The position numbers and the translations under genes are program-made. This document shows, one piece after another, positions 19,120 to 29,059 of a stretch of 64,000 nucleotides of DNA; position 1 is the stretch's first letter, and every line of letters starts with the position of its first letter. The DNA is from CAVTJL01 sp963752325 (GTDB lineage: Bacteria; Pseudomonadota; Alphaproteobacteria; Geminicoccales; Geminicoccaceae), in NCBI GenBank assembly GCA_963752325.1, contig CAVVXU010000005.1:372001-436000 (forward strand), given 5' to 3'. Below the pieces are notes generated by a model. That model saw only the letters and a list, made by a program, of their open reading frames with translations. It was not told the origin of the DNA and searched no databases.

Positions 19120-19548
19120 CTAGGGACGCTGGCCGGGAATGGCGTAGGTGCCGACCACGTGGGCCACGCTCTCGTCCTTGCCGTGGGGCAGGATCTCGAC
19201 CTCGCCCACGGCGAGCCGCGTGCCGAGCTTCAAGATGCGGCCGCGGGCGAGAAGATCGCCGGGCGCCGGCTTGCGGAGGAAATGAACGTTGAGGTCCGTC
19301 GTCACCGCGAGCTCGACCGGGCCGATCATCGAGAGCACGACGCCATAGAGCGTGATGTCGGCCAGGGCCATCATCGCCGGCCCGCAGACCGTCCCGCCGG
19401 GCCGCAGGAGCAGGTCCCGGTAGGGCAGCCGCACGTCGACGGCCCCCCACGCGAAGCGCTCGACCCGGCAGCCGAGCTGGCCCACATAGGGCACCCCTTC
19501 GGTCGCCAAGGCCTGGAACGCCTCGAGCGTCATCCGCGGTGCCCGCAT
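19120..19548 (-). CDS. PaaI-family hotdog thioesterase
   Basis: Acyl-CoA thioesterase-like protein of 142 residues. The hotdog core is visible: PGGTVCGPAMMALADITLYG (with the catalytic Asp of the PaaI group) and LNVHFLRKPAPGDLLARGRI. The start at 19548 is preceded by a GGAGG site; another ATG 15 bases inside is possible. Hydrolysis of a CoA thioester of an aromatic or medium-chain acid is the known family activity. It directly precedes the DHA3 exporter gene. Confidence 0.83.
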   Translation of the reverse strand: MRAPRMTLEAFQALATEGVPYVGQLGCRVERFAWGAVDVRLPYRDLLLRPGGTVCGPAMMALADITLYGVVLSMIGPVELAVTTDLNVHFLRKPAPGDLLARGRILKLGTRLAVGEVEILPHGKDESVAHVVGTYAIPGQRP

Positions 19549-19583
19549 GCGAAGCCTCCCCGACCGGGCGGCCCACCGGTTGC

Positions 19584-20734
19584 TCAGCTGGTGCCGCCGC
19601 GCGCGTCCACGGGCCACAGCGCCTCGACCTTGTCGCCGCGCACGCAGGTGTAGACGTCGTAGAGGTTAACGTTCGGATCGCAGTGCGGCACGACGCAGGC
19701 GACAAGCGTGCCGAGCGGCGGCAGGGGCTCACCCTCGGGCACCGTGAGCCGGCCGAACTGGTCGCCGGCCATCGCGTAGGTCGACCCTTCAGGGGCACCC
19801 GAAAAGACGACGGGCTTCGGGCCGTCGACCGCGAAGCTCTTGCTGCCGGCATCGGTCGTGACGAAGTCCGGATGCCGGGCGCTCACGACCCGCGTCGCGA
19901 TGAAGAGCGCGTTCTTGAAGCGCCTGCTGCCGTCGGCGGTCAGCTGCACCGCGTCGTAGTCGACGTCCATGAAGATGTAGGAGCCCACCTGGATGTCGGT
20001 GAAGAGCCCGAGCTCGTGCTCGAAATCGTGCGTGCCGGTGCCGGCACCCGTGACGATCGGGCAGGGAAACCCGGCCTCGAGAAGGGCGTCCCGGGCGTGC
20101 TTCGAGCGGCTGGACGGCGGCGTGCGACTGGCTGCGGCGCGTCTCGTAGTCGGCGATATGCTGGACCTGGCCCGCATAGCCCTGGATGCCCTCGAGCTTC
20201 AGCGAGGGGCTGGCCGCCACCAGCTTCGCGAGCTCCATGACGTCCTCGGTCCTGGTCACGCCGAAGCGGTGCGCGCCGACATCGACCACGATCAGCACGC
20301 GCAGCGTCTGGCCCGCCCCGGCCGCCGCCTCGGCCAGCTCACGCGCATGGGCCGGGTCGTCGGTCACCAGCGTGAGGTCGCCGAGCCTGGCGTTGAGCTC
20401 GAGAAGACGGGGCAGCTTGCTCTGCCCGAGGATCGCCGAGGTGAGGTGCAGATGGTCGAGCCCGCCCGCGGCCAGCGCCTCGGCCTCGGACGAGCTTGGC
20501 GCAGCAGATCCCGACGGCACCCGCGGCGAGCTGCCGGCGGGCGATCTCGACGGATTTGTGGGTCTTGGCGTGCGGCCGAAGACCGATGCCACGCTCGGCC
20601 GCGAGCTTCGCCATCGTCGCAACGTTCGCCTCGAACGCATCGAGATCGAGAACGAGCGCCGGCGTGTCGATCCGCAACCTGTCGCCCTGCTGCCCGATGA
20701 GCGACCGGTTCCAGGCCTCGCTCTCCCTGTTCAT
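19584..20734 (-). CDS. D-threonine aldolase/D-serine dehydratase-like PLP enzyme, two frameshifts
   Basis: Fold-type III PLP enzyme of about 383 residues acting on D-hydroxy amino acids. The N-terminus has IDTPALVLDLDAFEANVATM and LRPHAKTHKS, the latter with the PLP lysine; the middle has LRVLIVVDVGAHRFGV; the C-terminus has the metal-site His-Cys pair in VVPHCDPNVNLYD. Single-base errors near 20490 and 20115 split it into three frames that abut exactly in family order, so I treat it as one functional gene. Its metal site favours D-threonine aldolase or D-serine dehydratase over alanine racemase. Confidence 0.82.
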
Positions 20735-20766
20735 CCTCGACCCCTCAGGCTGGTGACCAGCCCCTC

Positions 20767-21426
20767 TTAGCGGAGCCGGCCCCGTCGGGCGAGCGAAGCG
20801 TCGATGGTGGCGCGCATGGCACGCTCGCCACGGCAACGGGATCGTCGGCCGCCGAGGATGGCCGAGACCACGGCGACCCCATCGGCGCCGTGCTCGATCG
20901 CCAGCGCTGCGCGCTCGAGATCGATGCCGCCGATGGCGACGATGGGCTTTTTCGTCGTTGCGCGCATCGAGGCCAGCCCCTCGAGCCCCAGCGGCGGGGC
21001 GATGTCGCGCCTTGGTCGCGGTCGCGAAGACCGGGCTCGCGGCCAGATAGTCCGCCTCCAGGACGCCCGCGCCGTCCATGCTCCTCGAGACGCTCGATCG
21101 AGAGGCCGACGAGCTTGTCGCCACCGGTCACGCGACGCGCGAGCGGTGCCGGCAGATCGCTCTGCCCGACATGGACGCCGGCAGCACCCGCCGCCAGGGC
21201 CACATCGGCCCGGTCGTTCACGATCACCGGCACGCCGAGCGGTCGCAGCCGCTCGACCAGGGCGATCGCGAGGCGGAGAAGCGTGGCCGTCGACGCCTGC
21301 TTGTCACGAAGCTGCACAAGCGTGACGCCGGCGCGCGCCACCGCCTCGACCAGGGCCGGCAAGATCGCGGTCGCCGACGAGACCCGGATCCGTGACGAGG
21401 TAGAGCCGAGGATCGAGAGGGCTCAC
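20767..21426 (-). CDS. thiE: Thiamine-phosphate synthase, frameshifted
   Basis: Couples HMP pyrophosphate and thiazole phosphate to thiamine phosphate. Start GTG 21426 overlaps the thiM stop (GTGA). Reading from it gives LYLVTDPGLV, then after an indel near 21360 ITLVQLRDK-type sequence, VPVIVNDRADVALAAGAAGVHVGQSDLP and LVGLSIER. After further indels near 21080-20990 follow the ADYLA-PVFATATK segment and KPIVAIGGIDLERA. All family blocks occur in order, about 218 residues. At least three indels are needed. It is the second gene of the riboswitch-controlled thiM-thiE unit. Confidence 0.85.
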
Positions 21427-22237
21427 GCCTCGCCCACCTCCCGGATGCGCACGCCGGCCACCACCGCGGCCTCGTCCAGAGCATAGAGGGTGTCGGCCAG
21501 CCGCGCCCGGAACGTCCCCGGGCCCGTGACCCCCTGGGCTGCAATCTCGCCCGCAAGGCCGAAGACGGCCAGCGCCTCGGCGGCGGCGAGCCGGCGATCG
21601 CTCTCGACGACGAGGAAGGCCGCCACGACGGCGCTGAGCGCGCAGCCCAGTGCCGTCACATAGGGCATCAGCGCATGACCGTTGGCGACCGCGAGGCAGC
21701 GCTCGCCGTCATGGACATAGTCGGTGACGCCGGTGACGGCCACGACGGCACCGGACGAGCGGGCGAGCGCTGCCGCCGCATCCAGGGCGGCCTCGGTGCT
21801 GGCCGTGCTGTCGACCCCGCGCGTCACCGCACCCGCAGCGCCCGCCAGCGCCATGATCTCGGAGGCATTGCCGCGCACCACGGCAGGGCTGCAGCTCGAG
21901 GAGCCGCCTCGCCCATTCGGTCCGATAGCTGGTGGCGCCACACCCCACCGGATCGAGAACCCAGGGCTTGCCGGCCGCCGTGGCGCCGCGCGCCGCCTTC
22001 TCCATGCCCTCGACCCAGGGAGCGGAGAGCGTGCCGATGTTGACGACCAGCGCGTCGGCGATGCGCCCGAACTCCTCGACCTCCTCGACGGCGTGAACCA
22101 TCGCCGGCGAGGCGCCGATCGCCAGCAGCAGATTGGCCGAGGCGTCCATCGCGACGAAGTTCGTGATGTTCTGGACGAGCGGGCGCCGCTCACGCAGCGA
22201 GGCAGAGCGCGTTCCAGGCAAGACGCGGGTAGTCCAA
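21423..22237 (-). CDS. thiM: Hydroxyethylthiazole kinase, frameshifted
   Basis: Phosphorylates 4-methyl-5-(2-hydroxyethyl)thiazole in thiamine salvage. Start TTG 22237 lies 7 bases after GGGGAGG. Family blocks: RRPLVQNITNFVAMDASANLLLAIGASP, then VLDPVGCGATSYRTE, PAVVRGNASEIMALAG, and VVAVTGVTDYV, in order over about 270 residues. Indels near 22205 and 21890 break the frame. Expression should be set by the TPP riboswitch 75 bases upstream. The neighbouring thiE uses its product; thiD is not in the window. Confidence 0.88.
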
Positions 22238-22311
22238 GGCTTGTCCTCCCCAGGCAGAGGCAGGGACTGCCGGATCTGAGCGGGACGGTCGGGAGGAGCT
22301 TCGCTCGGATC

Positions 22312-22379
22312 GGCTCCCTGCGCTGGCATGACCCAGATCAGGTTCCACGGGTATGCTCTCAGTCCTCGAGGGACACCCC
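22312..22379 (-). ncRNA. TPP riboswitch (THI element)
   Basis: On the minus strand GGGGTGTCCC opens the aptamer, followed by CTGAGAGCATACCC, the TPP-binding core GAACCTGATCTGGGTCATGC and closing CAGCGCAGGGAG. These match the conserved P1-P5 blocks of the THI box. It lies directly upstream of thiM-thiE. A long pairing around the thiM GGGGAGG site would fit translational control, usual in Gram-negatives; I see no clear terminator. Confidence 0.95.
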
Positions 22380-22500
22380 GGCCGTAGCAGATGATTGTGG
22401 GTATCGAGGGCTGCGGCGGCAAGTACTGGGGCCGGCGATTGCGGAGCGGCGCCGGCGGTGGCATGTTCCGCCGCCACCGTCGGAAGGGAGGGTCAGCAGC

Positions 22501-23664
22501 ATGCAGCTCGCAGCAGCCATGCATCGTCTCGGCACCGAAAGCGCCTTCGAGGTGCTGGCCCGCGCCACGCGGCTGGCCCAGGCCGGCAAGAGCATCATCA
22601 ATCTGGGGATCGGCCAGCCCGATTTCCCGACCCCGGCCAACATCGTCGAGGCCGGCTGCAAGGCGCTCAAGGACGGTCACCACGGCTACACCCCGGCCAA
22701 CGGCATCCTGCCGCTGCGCGAGGCCGTGGCCGAGGACATGCACCGCAACCGCGGTGTGGTGGTCGACCCCGAGCGCATCGTCATCGTGCCGGGCGGCAAG
22801 ATCACGATGGCCTTCGCCATGATGATGTTCGGCGAGCCGGGTGCCGAGATCATGTACCCGGACCCGGGCTTTCCGATCTATCGCTCGATGATCGAGTTCA
22901 CCGGCGCCAAGGCCGTCCCGATCGCCCTCCACGAGTCCAAGGGCTTTGCCTTCTCGGCCGACGAGGTGCTGGCGCAGATCACACCCGCCACCCGGCTCAT
23001 CATCGTCAACAGCCCGGCCAACCCCACGGGCGGCATCGTCCCCAAGGCCGAGCTCGACGCCTTCGTGAAGGGCCTCGAGCGCTTCCCGCACGTGGCCGTC
23101 ATGTCCGACGAGATCTATGCCCGGATGTGCTACGACGGCGTGCCGCACGCCTCGCTGACCCAATATCCCGAGATCGAGGACCGGCTCATCCTCCTCGACG
23201 GCTGGTCGAAAACCTACGCCATGACCGGCTGGCGCATCGGCTGGGGCGTCTGGCCGGGCAACCTGGCCGAGCACGCGACCCGTCTCGCCATCAACATCAA
23301 CTCCTGCGTCAACGCCGCCACCCAGTGGGCCGGCATCGAGGCGCTGAAGGGCCCCCAGGACTCGGTGGACCGCATGGTCCGGGCCTTCGACGAGCGGCGC
23401 CACATCATCGTGAAGGAGCTGAACAGCATCCCGGGCTTCCGCTGCGTCATGCCGGGCGGCGCCTTCTATGCGTTCCCCAATACCGAGGGCACCGGCAAGA
23501 CCTCGCGCCAGCTCCAGGACGAGCTTCTGAACGAGGTCGGGGTCGCGATCATCAGCGGCACCAGCTTCGGCATCTACGGCGAAGGCTATATCCGCTTCTC
23601 CTACGCCGCCTCGACCGAGGCGATCCAGGAAGCGGCCGAGCGCATCCGCCGCTATCTGGGCTGA
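22501..23664 (+). CDS. Class I/II PLP-dependent aminotransferase
   Basis: Cytoplasmic aminotransferase of 387 residues, intact frame. Landmarks: INLGIGQPDFPTPANIVEA, the substrate/PLP loop NSPANPTGG, the DEIYARM strand with the PLP aspartate, and the Schiff-base lysine in GWSKTYAMTGWRIGW. The sequence resembles the AspC/ArAT Ib subgroup. The start at ATG 22501 follows a GGAGGG site. It is transcribed away from the thi operon and is alone in its orientation. Amino-acid specificity cannot be judged by eye. Confidence 0.9.
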   Translation: MQLAAAMHRLGTESAFEVLARATRLAQAGKSIINLGIGQPDFPTPANIVEAGCKALKDGHHGYTPANGILPLREAVAEDMHRNRGVVVDPERIVIVPGGKITMAFAMMMFGEPGAEIMYPDPGFPIYRSMIEFTGAKAVPIALHESKGFAFSADEVLAQITPATRLIIVNSPANPTGGIVPKAELDAFVKGLERFPHVAVMSDEIYARMCYDGVPHASLTQYPEIEDRLILLDGWSKTYAMTGWRIGWGVWPGNLAEHATRLAININSCVNAATQWAGIEALKGPQDSVDRMVRAFDERRHIIVKELNSIPGFRCVMPGGAFYAFPNTEGTGKTSRQLQDELLNEVGVAIISGTSFGIYGEGYIRFSYAASTEAIQEAAERIRRYLG

Positions 23665-23685
23665 GGAGGGCCGGCCGAGAGCGGC

Positions 23686-25944
23686 TCAGCCGCGCTCCCT
23701 GAGCCAGCGCTGCATCAGTGGCACGCGCATGCGGCAGTGGTCGCCCTCGACGACGATCATCAGGCGGCGGCGTAGGGATTGAAAGACGGGCTCATCGGTC
23801 GGCAGCGGCTGCGCCTCGCGGGCGCGGAAGCCGGCGAGATACTCCCATTCTCCCGAAAGACGAGATTCGTTGCGGACGAGCTGGCGCAGCACGGCATCGC
23901 CGCGCACGATGGCCCTCTGGAACGCCTCCTCGACCAGCTCTGGGCTAGCCTCCTTAAGGCCGCGCAGATTCACCAGCTCGACGATGCCCTCGGCCAGGAG
24001 CTGAACGAGATGCGGCCAGCCGGCCGCCTCGGCCTGAATGCGCTCGATGCCATCCTCGCCCCAGAAGGCGGGCGAGAAGTGGGGAGCTTTGCCGGGCTCC
24101 GCCCTGAACAGCTCAGATTGCTTGAGCGGCTCGGTGAGAGGCAGTCGGGTCTCGGGCTCGGAGAAAGGTAGGAGCTCGATCGTGCGCAGGCTGACGAAGT
24201 AGGACGGCCACTCGGCGTGGGTCAGCTCGGCGATGTCATGGCTGCCGGCGAAGAGCCAGACGATGTGCCGGTGCCGCTGGATCGAGTCGCGGAACGTGTC
24301 GAGGAGATCCCGGGCGAAGACGCCCTCGCCGATCTTGACGTCGAGGTTCTCGTATTCGTCGATTCCGAAGAGCAGGCGCCTACCGACTGCGGCGAGCGCT
24401 GCATCGGCTCGGTCGAGAGCGCCCGCGAGTGCCTTCAGGTCCTCGCCGTCCGGCGAGTGCTTCGACGGCTGACGCCTTGTTGATAGCGTCGCAGATGCTC
24501 CGGACGAGATCGCCAAGCGTGGTGAAGGCGCGCGGATCCTGCATCGAGAGCGACGTGACGACGATAGAGTCCGGCAGGTACGGGCTGAGGTTCTTCAGCA
24601 GCGTGCTCTTCCCCATCCGCCGGCGGCGCATAGAGAAGAATGCCGGGGCAGCCGGTGGCGAGTATGATCTGGCCCTGCAGCTCCTCGATCGCCGGCCAGC
24701 GCGGCACGAACGCCTCCTGCGAGCGGTCGACGGGATCGCCCGCCCGGAACACCTGCGCCACCGGCGCCGCCGCCAGCACATGCCTCGCCTCCTCGAGCTG
24801 CCGATTGGCGACGACGAGCCAGGCATCGGCGGCCTTGCGAAACGACTCGCTCAGCGGCCAGCGAAAGCCGGCGACGGTGCTGCGGAACGTTTCGATCTGC
24901 GTCACGAGGGCGAGCGCATGCGGCTCTCTGAAGCTGGGCGTCTGGACAGCGTCCAGCCGCCGCTTTGCTTGGGCGATCTCGTGGACTAGCGTTTGACCTC
25001 GCGTGTCTGCTTAAGGAAGCCGTCATCGCCCGCGGCCAGCCGTATCACATGACCGTCGATACGGGCGAGGTCGCGCTCCGCCGCCGCGTCCTGCGCGATC
25101 AGCATCGCCGCGCCTTCAGCGCCTCCATCCGCTGGCTGGGATAGGAGCCGATCAGCCGCTCGATCTCGGCTTCGGCACGGTCCGCGTCGATCTGCATAGA
25201 TACGCGACCAAAAGGCGGCAGAGGCCCGGGAACGGGATCGAGCACATATCGTCCCAGGCAACGGGATGCCATGGATATCGGTGCCCGCGAGGTGTCGGCC
25301 ACACGAACCAAAGGTGAGCCGGGTGGTAGTAGGCCCGCAGAAGAAGCGATCCCGACCTGCGATCCCGCCTCAGCGATCCCGCAATGCGATCCCGCCAATG
25401 CGATCCCGAACGATCCCGGCAAGCGATCCCGAGCGATGCCGAGATCCCGCCTGCGATCCCGCCAGCGATCCCGCCTAGCGATCCCGCCAGCGATCCCGCC
25501 TGCGATCCCGACTGCGATCCCGGAAGCGATCCCGACAGCGATCCCGACTGCGATCCCGCCTGCGATCCCGAGATGCGATCCCGACTGCGATCCCGCCAGC
25601 GATCCCGACTGCGATCCCGACTGCGATCCCGACTGCGATCCCGACTGCGATCCCGATGCGATCGCGAATGCATCCAGAAGAGTTTTCAACTCTTCTTGGG
25701 TTCCCTCTATGGGCAGATGCAGGAACTGGATCAGCAGCACCTTGCCGGCTGCGGCGAGAAGAACCACCCATGGCAGCACATGGCCGACCAGCACGAGCGC
25801 GACGCGGATCTGCGCAAGCCTCCCGAACGGCTGGAGACGTCTCCCGAAACGCGCGCGGACGCCGGTAGAGCAGCCCCAGCCACCACAGCGCCGAGCGATG
25901 ATGGCTGGCCACAGCCTCAGCTCGCCGAGCGGGACCGGCGTCAT
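23686..25944 (-). CDS. Membrane-anchored STAND/AAA-like ATPase with tetrapeptide repeats, partner of the TIR protein (frameshifted)
   Basis: Reconstructed protein of about 750 residues starting at ATG 25944, which overlaps the TIR stop as ATGA. Order: a hydrophobic N-terminus (VALVLVGHVLPWVVLLAAAG); about 25 Gly-Ile-Ala-x repeats; a YYHPAHLWFVWP and HPVAWDDMCSIPFPGL block; a long helical region; then an ATPase with Walker A APRRMGKSTLL (about 24600), LSMQDPRAF, Walker B RRLLFGIDEYENLD (about 24355), a GSHDIAELT sensor strand, and a helical C-terminus. Indels occur inside the repeats and near 25190, 25110, 24990, 24610 and 24480, but each break rejoins family-consistent sequence. I infer an NTP-driven membrane sensor or effector. 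No named family is certain; STAND-like is my reading. Confidence 0.7.
25346..25656 (-). repeat. 12-base tandem repeat array coding for Gly-Ile-Ala-x
   Basis: About 23 exact copies of GCGATCCCG (plus strand) at mostly 12-base spacing, the last three bases being usually ACT, CCT or CCA. It is fully inside the ATPase gene. On the coding strand the unit reads GGG-ATC-GCA-GTC, i.e. Gly-Ile-Ala-Val/Gly/Ser; the other frames give Ser-Gly-Ser-Gln or Arg-Asp-Arg-Ser. The 5' coding end (right side) is regular, while 11-, 13- and 14-base units on the left shift the frame. Confidence 0.92.
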
Positions 25945-26846
25945 CGAAGCTCGACGGTTTTCAGATCGAGCCCGGAGAGCGGGTTGTCTTTCGGCAACAG
26001 CAGGTCGAAGGGACGGTGCGACTGCGCCAGGAGCACAAAGTTTCGGCGCTCGGTAATGAGCCACCGTAGCGTTGCGTAGAAGTTCGCATCATAGTCCTTG
26101 CGCGTGATAGCGATGTCGAAGTTGACGAGGGCGAGGCGGACCATTCGGCCGAGGCCGTCGAGATGGTCGGTGAATCGCGCTAAATCCTTCGGCTTTCTAG
26201 GCAGGTCGACGCCCTTCATCCCGAGGGCGCGTAGGATCTCCTCGCACAGACCGGTCCGCTCGATCGTGTGCGGCTTCTGCAGGTCGACGACCGCGAGATC
26301 GGGCAGGCGGTTCTCGCGCAGATCCACAACCAGCTCCCACCAGGCGAGATCCTCGCCTAGCGTAACGAGATTGACGGAGTATCCACGGTCTACCTCGCTC
26401 GCCACCTCGTCGCGCGCCGTCAGCCAAGCCAGCGCCGTCGTCCCGAGCTCGCCGGCGCAGCCGTCGAGCAGGAGCGTCCACGGCTCAGCCTTTGCTGCGT
26501 CGCGGAAGTCGATCCACAGCGGGTCCGGGACACGAATGCCGTCGGGTAGCGCCGCTCCGTCCAGCCGCAGCGGGAGGACCCGTCCGCTCGTGAAGTGAGG
26601 GTCCGTCGCGATCGCCCGCGTCATCTCGTGCACGCAGGGCGGGCTCGCATAGTAGTCCGCGGAAAGACAGAGGACGTGGATCTCGCCCTGATCCTGCAAG
26701 GTGTCCATCTGTCCGACGACGGCGAGCCCGGCCTTGAAGCGCTCCCTGTCAATCAGCACCTCGACGCCGCCCGCCTTCAGCACCGGCACGAGCCGGTCCC
26801 CGACCCAGCCGGCCTGCTTGTGCGAATAGCTGACAAAAACCTTCAT
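25941..26846 (-). CDS. TIR-domain protein with degenerate ATPase-like C-terminus
   Basis: A 301-residue protein, intact frame. Residues 1-130 are a TIR domain: MKVFVSYSHKQ (strand A), VEVLIDRERFKAG (box-2-like loop), VLCLSADYYASPPCVHEM with the likely catalytic glutamate at residue 74 in the Ser-x3-Tyr...Cys-x2-Glu pattern of NADase TIRs. Residues 140-301 follow the order of a STAND/ORC-like ATPase, but the Walker A site reads LVTLGEDLAWWEL with no GKS/T and the Walker B strand reads LALVNFDIAI with Asn for the acid. The end (LLAQSHRPFD...LDLKTVEL) parallels the partner ATPase. Start 26846 is chosen over an ATG 21 bases upstream because GGGGGAC precedes it. Inferred role: NAD-cleaving effector or sensor of a defence system. 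Confidence 0.82.
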   Translation of the reverse strand: MKVFVSYSHKQAGWVGDRLVPVLKAGGVEVLIDRERFKAGLAVVGQMDTLQDQGEIHVLCLSADYYASPPCVHEMTRAIATDPHFTSGRVLPLRLDGAALPDGIRVPDPLWIDFRDAAKAEPWTLLLDGCAGELGTTALAWLTARDEVASEVDRGYSVNLVTLGEDLAWWELVVDLRENRLPDLAVVDLQKPHTIERTGLCEEILRALGMKGVDLPRKPKDLARFTDHLDGLGRMVRLALVNFDIAITRKDYDANFYATLRWLITERRNFVLLAQSHRPFDLLLPKDNPLSGLDLKTVELR

Positions 26847-26866
26847 GAGCCGTCCCCCACGGCTCA
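26846..26866 (-). promoter_or_regulatory. Hairpin covering the TIR start codon
   Basis: On the minus strand TGAGCCGT (26866-26859) pairs perfectly with ACGGCTCA (26853-26846) around a GGGGG loop. The loop is the only Shine-Dalgarno-like sequence and the 3' arm includes the A of the TIR ATG. The structure should limit ribosome access to the TIR gene. Confidence 0.6.
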
Positions 26867-26901
26867 ACCCTAACGCGTAGTTGTGCAGGTCGCCAGCGGC
26901 G

Positions 26902-26918
26902 CGGACAGACGCTGTCCG
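26902..26918 (-). promoter_or_regulatory. Inverted repeat between antitoxin and TIR genes
   Basis: CGGACAG, ACG, CTGTCCG: a perfect 7-3-7 inverted repeat in the 101-base gap between the Phd-like antitoxin gene and the TIR gene. There is no T-run, so an operator is more likely than a terminator. Binding protein unknown. Confidence 0.4.
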
Positions 26919-26947
26919 AGCACTGTGCCCAAGGCGGGATCAGGCCG

Positions 26948-27178
26948 TCACCGCTCGTCGCGATCCTGGCGGACCAGCTCCTCGGTCGGCACCTCCTGAA
27001 GCGGCAGGCGGGCGCGGAACGCGACATGGGAAGGCCGTTGCATTCCCTCCTGGGCCAGCGGGACCACGCGAGCGACGGGGCGTCCATGACGGGTCAGGAG
27101 AATCTCGCCCTCGACGGCCAGGATCGCCTCCAGATCAGGAAGGAGCGCCCGAATCTCCCGTATCGTCGCTCGTCGCAT
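26948..27178 (-). CDS. Phd/YefM-type antitoxin, without an adjacent toxin
   Basis: A 76-residue protein. The N-terminal half (IREIRALLPDLEAILAVEGE, ILLTRHGRPVARVVPL) is the Phd/YefM DNA-binding dimer domain: strand-helix-helix with the GRPVARVVPL strand. The C-terminus is charged and probably the toxin-binding tail. Normally a PIN or RelE toxin gene follows within a few bases; here the next gene on the strand is the TIR gene 101 bases later, and I find no toxin reading frame in the gap. It may be an orphan antitoxin or a regulator of the TIR operon. Confidence 0.78.
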   Translation of the reverse strand: MRRATIREIRALLPDLEAILAVEGEILLTRHGRPVARVVPLAQEGMQRPSHVAFRARLPLQEVPTEELVRQDRDER

Positions 27179-27336
27179 TGAAGTGCCTCATCTGGCATCG
27201 AGGAAGCCGGCGGCACGCATTGATGCCATCCCGTCACCGCACATGCGCCCTTCAGCCCACCTTCCGATTCCAGCGGTTCACTGATAAAAGCCGCGGCAAC
27301 GATCCCCACCCCCTGCGCTCTCGAGGAGGCGTGCCG

Positions 27337-29024
<1,688 letters not shown>

Positions 29025-29059
29025 CCGGCGGCCCCGGCCGGTAGGGGAGGAGGAGAGCG

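Noticed and set aside
17857..19653. Plus-strand open frame of about 600 codons opposite the DHA3 exporter and thioesterase genes
   Set aside because: Charged, low-complexity translation with no family, antisense to two recognisable genes.
25346..25656. CRISPR array
   Set aside because: The repeat period is 12 bases with no unique spacers, and it lies inside a coding frame.
25271..26056. Plus-strand frame rich in Ala-Ile-Pro or Cys-Asp-Pro repeats
   Set aside because: It is antisense to the TIR/ATPase operon, has no ribosome site or family, and its repeats only mirror the coding strand.
26867..26947. Toxin gene partner for the Phd antitoxin
   Set aside because: All three minus-strand frames in the gap are short and lack PIN, RelE or Doc motifs.
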